A stretch of DNA of 64,000 nucleotides from Bauldia litoralis. Lineage in GTDB: Bacteria > Pseudomonadota > Alphaproteobacteria > Rhizobiales > Kaistiaceae. The stretch's first letter is position 1. Each line of letters begins with the position of its first letter. The notes under the pieces are model-generated. The model was not told where the DNA came from. It saw only the letters and a program-made list of their open reading frames with translations, and did not search any database. Made by a program: the position numbers and the translations under genes. Location of the stretch: assembly GCF_900104485.1 (NCBI RefSeq), contig NZ_FMXQ01000006.1, positions 331,221 to 395,220 of the forward strand, read 5' to 3'. Of this stretch, positions 8,965 to 15,976 are shown in pieces.

Positions 8965-10452
8965 ATGCGGACGATCTTCATGGGGCCGTGCCTCTCCCGG
9001 GTTTGGATCGCCGCCGATGCGGTGGTCGGCGGCGGCCCGGCCCTTGCGGACCTCTGGCAGGACGTGGCGACCCGGGCGCGGGGTCGCCCGTCGATCTTCG
9101 ACCTGACGGCGACGAGCTTCGCCCATAGCAGCGAAGCGGTCGCGGAACGGCCGGTCCGCTACGAGACCGTGACCGACGACACGCCGATGCTGCCGGCTCA
9201 CCTCCTCGACACCCGCGTCGTCCTGGACGGCGCGCTGCGCGCCGAGATCCTCGCCACCGCCGTCCGGCGCCTGACGCAATCGCCGCATGACGAGACCGCC
9301 GAGGCCACGCAGGAGCAGATCGACGTCGTGCCGGAGGAGGCGCATGTCCGGCTCTACTATGGCGGCGTGATGATCGTCTGGTTCTCGCTCGGTCCGGCGC
9401 AGGGCTTCGGCCAGTCCGGCGACGGCGTGTCGGCCGAGGAACTCGAGGCAGTCGAGCAGCTCGGCATGGCGCTGCTCCAGGCGCTGGCGGCGCGGATCGA
9501 CAACGAACTGGTCGGCATCTTCTCCGTCGAGACGCCGGCGGCAGGGCGCCCGGGCGGGGTGCGGGGGCTGGCCGGCCGGCTGTTCGGTAATGGCACCGGC
9601 GAGCGCCTGCCGTGGACGGTGTCGGAGGGGACGCCCGAGCGGCGCGCCGAACCCGGCGCCGATCGCGGGCCGGCGCTCTGGGTGACGCGCAGCCTTGTCT
9701 TTGACAGCGAGGATGCCGGCGGCGTCGCCGCGCTGGCTGACTGGCTGGACCCGGTCAGCCAGGACGACTGGCGGAAGGAGATGTCGGACGAGGGGCTCAG
9801 CATGCGCTGGCTCCGCTATGCCTTCGACGAGTCGGCGATGACCGAGCGCGGCATCCGCTTCGTCGATGCCTGGGAAAGCATGCTGTTCAGCCAGTTCTTC
9901 TGGGCGGCGCTCGAACAGGTCGAGCACCGCATGTTCGGCCTGCTCGGCGAGATCAACGCCTCCTCCAAGCCGGCCGAGGTTCGTGCCTCTTACGCCCGCC
10001 TCGATCGCACGCGGGAGGAAGCCGAACTCACCCTTGCCCATCACCGCCATCTCAAGCGCTACCTGACCCGGACGCGCAACCGGCAGGTCAACCGCATCCT
10101 CGAAGGCTGGGGCTTCAGCCGGCTGGTCGGCAATCTCCATGATGTCATCGGCGTCGCCCGCAGCCGCCACGAACAGCTTCTCCAGCGCGCGGCCGCGCGC
10201 AGCAGCGTCTTCACCGACCTCCTGCTCTTCGCCATCGGCTCGGTCGCCGTGCTCGACTTCTTCGTCGGCATGTCGGTGGTCGGGCGCCAGCTCGGGTCCG
10301 ACCCGGCCATCGGCCGACGCGACGAGGGCTGGTTCGACATCCTGGGCTACGTCTCGAGCCTGAGGATGGATACCGTGTTCAGTGTCGCCGCTTCCTTTGT
10401 CATCGTCGTGGCGCTGCTTCTGTTTTGGTATCGCAAACGGCAGCTTTACTAG
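8965..10452 (+). CDS. Uncharacterised protein with helical domain and two C-terminal membrane segments
   Basis: ATG 8965 follows a GGAGGGGGAG stretch and gives 495 residues; the frame is open far upstream but that part overlaps the preceding gene. No family is recognised. Residues 1-300 are soluble with mixed structure. About 300-410 is charged and helical (KPAEVRASYARLDRTREEAE), likely coiled coil. Two hydrophobic segments follow, near 415-437 and 470-489, and the protein ends in a basic YRKRQLY tail. A long helix followed by two membrane helices recalls the topology of CorA-type channels, but I do not see a clear GMN motif (FVGMS occurs). The 5-bp spacing to the solute-binding-like gene suggests a two-gene unit. 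Confidence 0.7.
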   Translation: MRTIFMGPCLSRVWIAADAVVGGGPALADLWQDVATRARGRPSIFDLTATSFAHSSEAVAERPVRYETVTDDTPMLPAHLLDTRVVLDGALRAEILATAVRRLTQSPHDETAEATQEQIDVVPEEAHVRLYYGGVMIVWFSLGPAQGFGQSGDGVSAEELEAVEQLGMALLQALAARIDNELVGIFSVETPAAGRPGGVRGLAGRLFGNGTGERLPWTVSEGTPERRAEPGADRGPALWVTRSLVFDSEDAGGVAALADWLDPVSQDDWRKEMSDEGLSMRWLRYAFDESAMTERGIRFVDAWESMLFSQFFWAALEQVEHRMFGLLGEINASSKPAEVRASYARLDRTREEAELTLAHHRHLKRYLTRTRNRQVNRILEGWGFSRLVGNLHDVIGVARSRHEQLLQRAAARSSVFTDLLLFAIGSVAVLDFFVGMSVVGRQLGSDPAIGRRDEGWFDILGYVSSLRMDTVFSVAASFVIVVALLLFWYRKRQLY

Positions 10453-10462
10453 CGGGCGTGGC

Positions 10463-10483
10463 GCGGTTGCAGGAAACAACCGC
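10463..10483 (+). terminator. Small hairpin after 8965-10452 gene
   Basis: A perfect 7-bp stem (GCGGTTG / CAACCGC) around a 7-base loop, 11 bases after the stop codon. There is no T-run behind it, so it may be a weak terminator or an mRNA 3' end stabiliser. Confidence 0.3.
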
Positions 10484-10545
10484 CTGGTTAAGCGCCTGTA
10501 CACGACTTGTGGGGTATATGTCCGACCTTCGAAGGCAAAGGGCGA

Positions 10546-11175
10546 GTGTTGGACGTGACTGAGGTAACAGACAAGAGAAAGTACAAGCGTACGAAAGTCG
10601 AATTGATGGGCCGTTACATGCTCTCGGATCGACGCGAATATCTGTGCACCCTGATCGACGTGGCGCTGGGCGGCATCGGAATGGAGGCTCCCGAAGCCGG
10701 CTCGCTGGGCGAACCCGTTGTCGTCTACAGCGACAGGCTCGGACGCATGCAGGGCAAGATCGTCCGCTATGTCGATGGCGGCTTCGCGCTGCAACTGACG
10801 CAGTCGGAGGCGGCGACAAGGAAGCTCTCGGATCGACTGGAGCGCCTGCAAAGGATGACAAGGACCTTCGATGGCCGGGAGCGCCGCCGCGATGTACGCG
10901 TCCCGTCCGCCGACCTGACGCCGATGGCCAACCTGCCGTCGGGACCGGCTTGCGAGATCGTCAATCTTTCGATCCTCGGTGCCGAGGTGAAGGTCGCCGG
11001 ACAAATCCCGCCGATCGGTGCACTGCTCCGGCTGGGAGTCCTTCAGGGCCGCGTGGTCCGCCACACGGAACATGGCGTTGCCGTGCGGTTCGAAAACGTC
11101 TCGGCCGACGGGACCCTGGCCGACAGGTGGGATCAGATATCGACGGTGGCAGGCGATCGCGCCAACGCGGCGTGA
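10546..11175 (+). CDS. Protein with two PilZ-like domains
   Basis: PilZ domains bind cyclic di-GMP and regulate motility, exopolysaccharide or secretion. Two copies seem present. The first starts at RKYKRTKVELMGRYML and includes LIDVALGGIGMEAP; the second starts at ERRRDVRVPSADL and includes EIVNLSILGAEVKV. In each, an R-rich entry is followed by the D/N-x-S-x-x-G pattern: weak in the first copy (DVALGG), better in the second (NLSILG). Start choice is uncertain. GTG 10546 sits close behind an AAGGG stretch; TTG 10507 and GTG 10555 are alternatives. About 209 residues, no signal peptide or membrane segment. No diguanylate cyclase or phosphodiesterase gene lies in the window. Confidence 0.75.
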   Translation: MLDVTEVTDKRKYKRTKVELMGRYMLSDRREYLCTLIDVALGGIGMEAPEAGSLGEPVVVYSDRLGRMQGKIVRYVDGGFALQLTQSEAATRKLSDRLERLQRMTRTFDGRERRRDVRVPSADLTPMANLPSGPACEIVNLSILGAEVKVAGQIPPIGALLRLGVLQGRVVRHTEHGVAVRFENVSADGTLADRWDQISTVAGDRANAA

Positions 11176-11274
11176 CCCCGAGGGGCGCTCTCCCCGCCGA
11201 GACCGCTCCCGTTCTGCATGTATCCGCGCCTGCGGCCGTAAATCTCCCTCCGCTCCCCCTCAAATCCCCGGAAT

Positions 11275-11304
11275 GCGACCCGCGCTTCTTCAAGCGCGGG
11301 TCGC
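11275..11304 (+). repeat. Perfect 13-bp inverted repeat, hairpin without T-run
   Basis: Two perfectly complementary 13-base arms (GCGACCCGCGCTT and its complement) flank a CTTC tetraloop in the 198-bp gap between the PilZ and cupin genes. It would form a very stable RNA hairpin. No T-run follows on either strand, so it is not a standard intrinsic terminator; it could still end transcription, stabilise RNA, or be a dispersed repeat. Confidence 0.6.
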
Positions 11305-11373
11305 CGGCAATCGGCACGATCGTTTCATCGCAGCCAGCCCGGCTGTTCAATCCAGTCCTTGGAGATAACGATC

Positions 11374-11856
11374 ATGTTCGCAATCAGTCGCATTTCACTT
11401 CCGCTCCTCGCGCTTGCTGCCTTCAGCATTGGCGCCCAGCCAGGTTTCGCCGGATCCCACGACGCCCCCCCGGCGATGGCTCCCGACTCGCTCGCCTGGG
11501 GCGACGCTCCGCCGATCCTCCCGCCCGGCGCGCAACTCGCCGTCCTTTCCGGAAATCCCATGGAGGAGGGGCCTTTCGTCCTTCGTCTCAAGTTCCCGGA
11601 AGGGTACGAAGTGCCGGCCCATATCCATTCGGGCGATGAACTGATCACCGTCATCGCCGGTGAGTTCGGCATCGGCCACGGCAAGAAGCTCGACATGGAC
11701 AAGGGCGAGGTCCTGCCCGTCGGTGGCTTTGTCGAGATGCCGGCCGGTCATCCTCACTTCGCATGGGCCGCGACCGAAGTGGTGGTCCAGATCCACGGCC
11801 CCGGACCGTTCGACATCACCTACATGGATCCGGCCGATGATCCGATGACCCAGTAG
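11374..11856 (+). CDS. Periplasmic cupin-domain protein
   Basis: ATG 11374 with a GGAG site gives a 160-residue protein. A signal peptide (MFAISRISLPLLALAAFSIG..., cleaved near GFAGSHDAP) precedes one cupin barrel. The first cupin motif is visible as PAHIHSGDELITVIAGEFGI with His, His and Glu as likely metal ligands, and the second as MPAGHPHFAWA. Small exported single-cupin proteins of this kind are common in proteobacteria and mostly uncharacterised. The gene stops 7 bp before the 3' end of the convergent regulator gene. Confidence 0.8.
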   Translation: MFAISRISLPLLALAAFSIGAQPGFAGSHDAPPAMAPDSLAWGDAPPILPPGAQLAVLSGNPMEEGPFVLRLKFPEGYEVPAHIHSGDELITVIAGEFGIGHGKKLDMDKGEVLPVGGFVEMPAGHPHFAWAATEVVVQIHGPGPFDITYMDPADDPMTQ

Positions 11857-11863
11857 GTCGCGG

Positions 11864-13504
11864 TCAGTCGTCCCGCGCCGGACTTCGGCGCGGGACGGTT
11901 TCCGCGGGCCGGTCGTCGAGGCCGGCCTTGCGGAGCCCGTCCATCAGGTGTTCGAGATCGTGCGGCGGTGCGCCCCATTTGGCCAATTCCGTGCGCGCGG
12001 CGAAATCCGGCTTTATCTCGAAGATGCGGGCGAGCGATGCCGCCGCTTCGGGACGTTGCATCTGGCCCAGCGCGGCGGCGTTGAGCAGGTGGGTCCAGTA
12101 GAAGTGGGGATAACCGGCCCGCTCCATGTGAGCTATCGTCTCAAGATACTCGCGCCGGTCGTAGTGGTAGCGCGCGAAGCTGAAATGGTACCAGCCGGGA
12201 TGCAGCGGATTGAGCTGCTGGGCCTGGCGCGACAGGTCGGTGCCGCGCTTGAACTCGCCCATGAAGGCCAGGTAGTGGCCGACGTCGGCAAGGATCTCCG
12301 GATCGTTGGGATTGAGGGTCAGGGCGATCTGCGATTCGGCCTTGAACTTGTCGTTCTCGCCCCGGAAGAAATGGACGATCGCCAGCCAGCAATGGGCATA
12401 GGCGTTCTGCGGATCGAGCCGGGTCGCGGTCTGCGCCATCGCCATCGCCCGGCCGATCGGATCCGGGCGCGGATTGCTCTCGAAACGATGTTCGGCGAGA
12501 TAGACGTTGGCGAGCAGGGCGTGTGCATCGGCCGAGGTCGGATCGAGGGCTACCGCCTGTTCGAGCAGGTCGCGCGCCTCGGCGTGGACCTCGGGCGTCA
12601 GCAGCGCCGTGTAGCGCCGGGCCCGCAGAAGAAGGTCGTAAGCGCCGAGTTCGGCCGGGTTCCTGGTCATCGCCCGCCGGTGCGCGACATCCTGGAGCGT
12701 CACGCCCAGTGTGGAGGCGATGGTTCTTGTCAGGTCGTCCTGAACCTCGAAGATGTCGCCCAGCTCGCGGTCGTAGCGTTCCGCCCACAGGTGAAGGCCG
12801 CTCGCCGCATCGATGAGCTGGACCGAGATGCGCACCCGGCCAGCCGCGCGCCGCACGCTGCCCTGGACCACGAAGCCGACGTCGAGCTGTTCGGCGAGGT
12901 CTCTCGCTTCGACCGGCCGGCCCTTGAACCGGAAGGTCGTCGTCCGCGCGATGACCAGCAGGTCCCTGAAACGCGACAGGTTGGTGATGATGTCTTCGGT
13001 CAGGCCGTCGGCAAAATACTCGTCCGTCTCGACGCTGAGATTCTCGAACGGCAGGACCGCGAGCTTTGGCATGGTTCCGCCCCGGGGCCGCGGCGGGGAG
13101 GGGCCGTCGTCATCTGCCGGCACGACGGTCAGGTCGGCGGCCGGCGCTTCGGGCGCGATGATCTCTGACGTCGTCACAGGCGCCGCGTCGCGGCCCGGGC
13201 TGGAAACGACGCCGAGGAATTCGAAACCGCGGGCGCGGACGGTACGGATATATTTCTGGTGATCGCCACTGTCGCCGAGCGCCTTGCGCGCCGACTTGAC
13301 GCAACCGGCGACCGTCGCGTCGGAAACGATGCGGCCTTTCCAGACCCCGTCGATCACCTCATCGCGGCCGATGACCCGTCCCGGGTTGCGTGAGAGATAG
13401 GAGATCAGGTCAAAGACCAGCGGCTCGACCGGTCGAACGACCCCGTCCTGCCGCAGTTCGAACTTTTCCGTATCGACCTCGAAATCATCGAAACGGAAAA
13501 TCAT
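11864..13504 (-). CDS. Winged-helix transcriptional regulator with CyaA-like and TPR domains
   Basis: ATG 13504 has a GGAGGGG site directly upstream and starts exactly at the DNA-binding domain; the open frame extends 122 codons further without homology. Residues 1-95 form an OmpR/CadC-type winged helix (MIFRFDDFEVDTEKFELRQ, GRVIGRDEVIDGVW, YIRTVRARGFEFLG). A proline-rich linker follows, then a region starting KLAVLPFENLS with YFADGLTEDIITNLS, a module common in TPR-type adenylate-cyclase-related regulators that lacks a cyclase catalytic domain. The rest is TPR repeats (LDPTSADAHALLANVYL, LDPQNAYAHCWLAIVHF). No transmembrane helix is evident in the linker, so unlike CadC it is probably cytosolic. 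A small open frame lies divergently upstream at 13697. Confidence 0.85.
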   Translation of the reverse strand: MIFRFDDFEVDTEKFELRQDGVVRPVEPLVFDLISYLSRNPGRVIGRDEVIDGVWKGRIVSDATVAGCVKSARKALGDSGDHQKYIRTVRARGFEFLGVVSSPGRDAAPVTTSEIIAPEAPAADLTVVPADDDGPSPPRPRGGTMPKLAVLPFENLSVETDEYFADGLTEDIITNLSRFRDLLVIARTTTFRFKGRPVEARDLAEQLDVGFVVQGSVRRAAGRVRISVQLIDAASGLHLWAERYDRELGDIFEVQDDLTRTIASTLGVTLQDVAHRRAMTRNPAELGAYDLLLRARRYTALLTPEVHAEARDLLEQAVALDPTSADAHALLANVYLAEHRFESNPRPDPIGRAMAMAQTATRLDPQNAYAHCWLAIVHFFRGENDKFKAESQIALTLNPNDPEILADVGHYLAFMGEFKRGTDLSRQAQQLNPLHPGWYHFSFARYHYDRREYLETIAHMERAGYPHFYWTHLLNAAALGQMQRPEAAASLARIFEIKPDFAARTELAKWGAPPHDLEHLMDGLRKAGLDDRPAETVPRRSPARDD

Positions 13505-13696
13505 CCGCCCCTCCGCGCTGTTGCCGGAAAGCCTATTGCAATCGCCGCGGGCGATCCAGCGGCGAAGTTCCCCCAAAGACCCGGCAATCCCCGCCCAATC
13601 ACCAGCCAATCGTTCACCCGTCCTCAAGCAGCACGGGCCGGGGCAGGGCACTGTGGGTGCATCGGCGGAAGCATTCCGCAACACGGGAGAACCCAG

Positions 13697-13855
13697 ATGA
13701 CCGACACGACCCGGACTGCCCCGAACCATGCCAAGACCCCGGCCGGAACCCATCGTGCCGCCGCGACCGGCGGCGACCGCGGGCGGATCCTGCGGCCCGC
13801 ACCCTTCGCCGAGGCGGCGTGGCCGGTCTGGCGGGGCGTAACGTTCCCGAAGTAG
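13697..13855 (+). CDS. Possible 52-residue basic protein
   Basis: ATG 13697 is preceded by a GGGAG site with 8-base spacing and opens 52 codons to TAG at 13853-13855. The product is rich in Thr, Ala, Arg and Pro (MTDTTRTAPNHAKTPAG at the start, WPVWRGVTFPK at the end) and has no membrane segment. No family is recognised. It lies divergently from the winged-helix regulator, a common position for a target gene. Chance frames of this size are frequent in GC-rich DNA, so only the ribosome site and position support it. Confidence 0.35.
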   Translation: MTDTTRTAPNHAKTPAGTHRAAATGGDRGRILRPAPFAEAAWPVWRGVTFPK

Positions 13856-13897
13856 CGCCGGGGAACCCACGATCCGGTCGCTGCTGCCTGCGCGCCT

Positions 13898-14575
13898 TCA
13901 GCCTTGCGCCGGCAGTCGCGCCCGGATTGCCTCGAACACCGCGCGGAACATCGGCTCGGTCAGGCGGCCGGTGTTGGTGTTGTAGCGGGAGCAGTGGTAG
14001 CTGCTGACCAGCGCCGGGCCGGCGTCGAGGTCATAGGCCGCCGCGTGGCCGAACGGCATGGCCGAGCGTTTCAGGCCCAGCGTCGCGATGACGCTGTCAT
14101 GGGCGATCCGGCCGAGGCTCAGGATGACGGCAAGATTCGGCATCGCCGCGATGGTGTCGATCAGGAACGGCCGGCAGGTCTTTATCTCGACGGTCGTCGG
14201 CTTGTTTTCCGGCGGCACGCAACGCACGGCGTTGGTGATCGCCGCGTCGACAAGTGTCAGGCCGTCGTCGGGACGGGCGTCATACGTGCCGGTCGCGAAG
14301 CCGAAGTCGAGCAGCGTGCGATAAAGGAGGTCGCCGGCATAGTCGCCGGTGAAGGGGCGACCGGTGCGGTTGGCGCCGCGCACGCCCGGCGCCAGACCGA
14401 CGACCAGCAGCCCGGCATCCAGCGATCCGAAGGTCGGCACCGGCGCGTTGTGCCACGTCGGTTCGGCCGCGCGCCACGTTTCGCGGAACGCCACCAGCCG
14501 CGGGCAAAGCGGGCAGTCCCGCTCCGGTTCGGTCGCCATCGCCGGCTCGTCCGCCGCGATCCGGCTCTCGCTCAA
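13898..14575 (-). CDS. Family 5 uracil-DNA glycosylase (UDGb)
   Basis: Removes uracil and related deaminated bases from DNA, starting base excision repair. The family 5 signature is clear: GLAPGVRGANRTGRPFTGD (residues 60-78), NAVRCVPPENKPT, SLGRIAHDSV, and SYHCSRYNTNTGRLT near the C-terminus, where family members usually read SYHPS. Cys21, Cys24, Cys119 and Cys134 match the four ligands of the iron-sulfur cluster. Motif 1 (GLAPG) lacks a polar catalytic residue, as is normal for family 5. The ATG overlaps the end of the NYN-domain gene by 4 bp, so the two are translationally coupled. Confidence 0.9.
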   Translation of the reverse strand: MSESRIAADEPAMATEPERDCPLCPRLVAFRETWRAAEPTWHNAPVPTFGSLDAGLLVVGLAPGVRGANRTGRPFTGDYAGDLLYRTLLDFGFATGTYDARPDDGLTLVDAAITNAVRCVPPENKPTTVEIKTCRPFLIDTIAAMPNLAVILSLGRIAHDSVIATLGLKRSAMPFGHAAAYDLDAGPALVSSYHCSRYNTNTGRLTEPMFRAVFEAIRARLPAQG

Positions 14576-15189
14576 TCCTCGTCGTCGTCGAAATCGTCCT
14601 CGAAGCCGGGCTCTTCGCCCTGCGGGGCGCGCTCCGGCCGAGCCGGCCGCTCGGCCGGATCGCGGCCGAGTTTCTGCTTCAACGTCACGAGATCGACGAA
14701 GTGGTCTGCCTGGCGCCGCAATTCGTCGGCGATCATCGGCGGCTGGGAGGCCATGGTCGAGACGACCGTGACCTTGCGACCCTTGCGCTGGATCATCTCG
14801 ACCAGGGAGCGGAAGTCGCCGTCGCCGGAAAACAGCACCAGGTGGTCGACCGTCTCGGCCATCTCCATGGCGGCGACCGCCAGTTCGATGTCCATGTTGC
14901 CCTTGATCTTGCGGCGTCCGGTCGCGTCGACGAATTCCTTGGTCGGCTTGGTCACGACGGAGTAGCCGTTATAGTCGAGCCAGTCGATCAGCGGACGGAT
15001 CGACGAGTACTCCTGATCCTCTGCCAGTGCCGTGAAGTAGTAGGCCCGAAGCATGTAGCCCTTGGTCTGAAATTCCTGGAGCAAGCGCCTGTAATCTATG
15101 TCGAAACCAAGTGCCTTCGCCGCCGCGTAGAGGTTCGCTCCATCGATGAAAAGGGCAATTTTTTCGCGCTCGTCAAACATCGGTTTCAT
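14572..15189 (-). CDS. NYN (LabA/DUF88) domain protein, putative ribonuclease
   Basis: NYN domains are PIN-like metal-dependent nuclease folds. Here the acidic positions are all present: LFIDGANLY near residue 14, KGNMDIELAVAAMEM around 100, and LFSGDGDFRSLVEMI around 120. This matches the LabA-like group. The 205-residue protein ends in a strongly acidic tail (EDDFDDDED). ATG 15189 is used; ATG 15180 is possible. It is transcribed toward the uracil-DNA glycosylase gene, sharing 4 bp, and divergently from rpoZ across 289 bp in which I see no other gene. Whether it acts on RNA in this organism is unknown. Confidence 0.88.
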   Translation of the reverse strand: MKPMFDEREKIALFIDGANLYAAAKALGFDIDYRRLLQEFQTKGYMLRAYYFTALAEDQEYSSIRPLIDWLDYNGYSVVTKPTKEFVDATGRRKIKGNMDIELAVAAMEMAETVDHLVLFSGDGDFRSLVEMIQRKGRKVTVVSTMASQPPMIADELRRQADHFVDLVTLKQKLGRDPAERPARPERAPQGEEPGFEDDFDDDED

Positions 15190-15478
15190 TCTCAGCCTGC
15201 TTAATACATGGGAGGTGCGAACGCGGGAGTCGGAAGGTCGTGTCGGAACTTCGCCCGACTGGGCGACACTGGTCGCGGACTGTGTGCTCTTCCGATTTAT
15301 TCGGTATCAAATGGTCCCGCCGAAATTTCGCTCCGTTTCCGGAACTTCTTCGATTATGTCAAGCGATATAGCGTCATTATCCTTCCAGTCCAGAGCCGTT
15401 CCAGTCTGGAGCCTTGCTTTTGCCGGGGAAGCAGCCTATTTCCACCGCTAACCCCCGATTTCCTCAGGAGACTGGCCC

Positions 15479-15865
15479 ATGGCTCGCGTCACAGTCGAAG
15501 ATTGCGTCGACAAGGTAGAGAACCGTTTTGAACTGGTGCTGCTCGCCAGTCATCGCGGTCGGATGATTTCCAGCGGCTCGCCGCTGACCGTCGATCGCGA
15601 CAACGACAAGAACCCGGTCGTGGCGCTGCGCGAGATCGCCGAGGAGACGATTTCGCCGGACGACCTCAAGGAAGACCTCATCCATTCGCTGCAGAAGTAT
15701 GTCGAGGTCGACGAGCCGGAGCCCGAGGCGGTGCCGATGATTGCCGCGCCGAAGGCCGCGGGCGCCGAGGACGACGGCGAGGTTGCCTTCGACCGGATGT
15801 CCGAGGACGAGTTGCTGCGCGGTCTGGAAAGCATGGTGCCGCCCGACAAGACCGACGATTTCTGA
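15479..15865 (+). CDS. rpoZ: RNA polymerase omega subunit
   Basis: Small RNA polymerase subunit that assists beta' folding and, with beta', forms a ppGpp site in proteobacteria. The 128-residue product begins [19 protein letters not shown] and has the conserved [14 protein letters not shown] segment. As in other alphaproteobacteria it has a longer acidic C-terminal part than E. coli omega. The neighbour downstream is rsh, a conserved pairing that places the ppGpp target and its synthetase together. Confidence 0.96.
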   Translation: MARVTVEDCVDKVENRFELVLLASHRGRMISSGSPLTVDRDNDKNPVVALREIAEETISPDDLKEDLIHSLQKYVEVDEPEPEAVPMIAAPKAAGAEDDGEVAFDRMSEDELLRGLESMVPPDKTDDF

Positions 15866-15927
15866 TTGCCGTCGGTTCCATAGCTTCTAAACCTTCTCGT
15901 TCCTATATTGTTGGCAGGGGTCAAGTG

Positions 15928-15954
15928 ATCCCGGTCGCGTTGTGCGACCGGGAT
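15928..15954 (+). terminator. Hairpin between rpoZ and rsh
   Basis: A perfect 11-bp stem (ATCCCGGTCGC and complement) around a GTTGT loop, 62 bases after the rpoZ stop and 22 before the rsh start. There is no T-run, so it may attenuate rather than end transcription, or modulate rsh translation. Confidence 0.4.
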
Positions 15955-15976
15955 AAAGTCGTCGGATACCTGCGCC

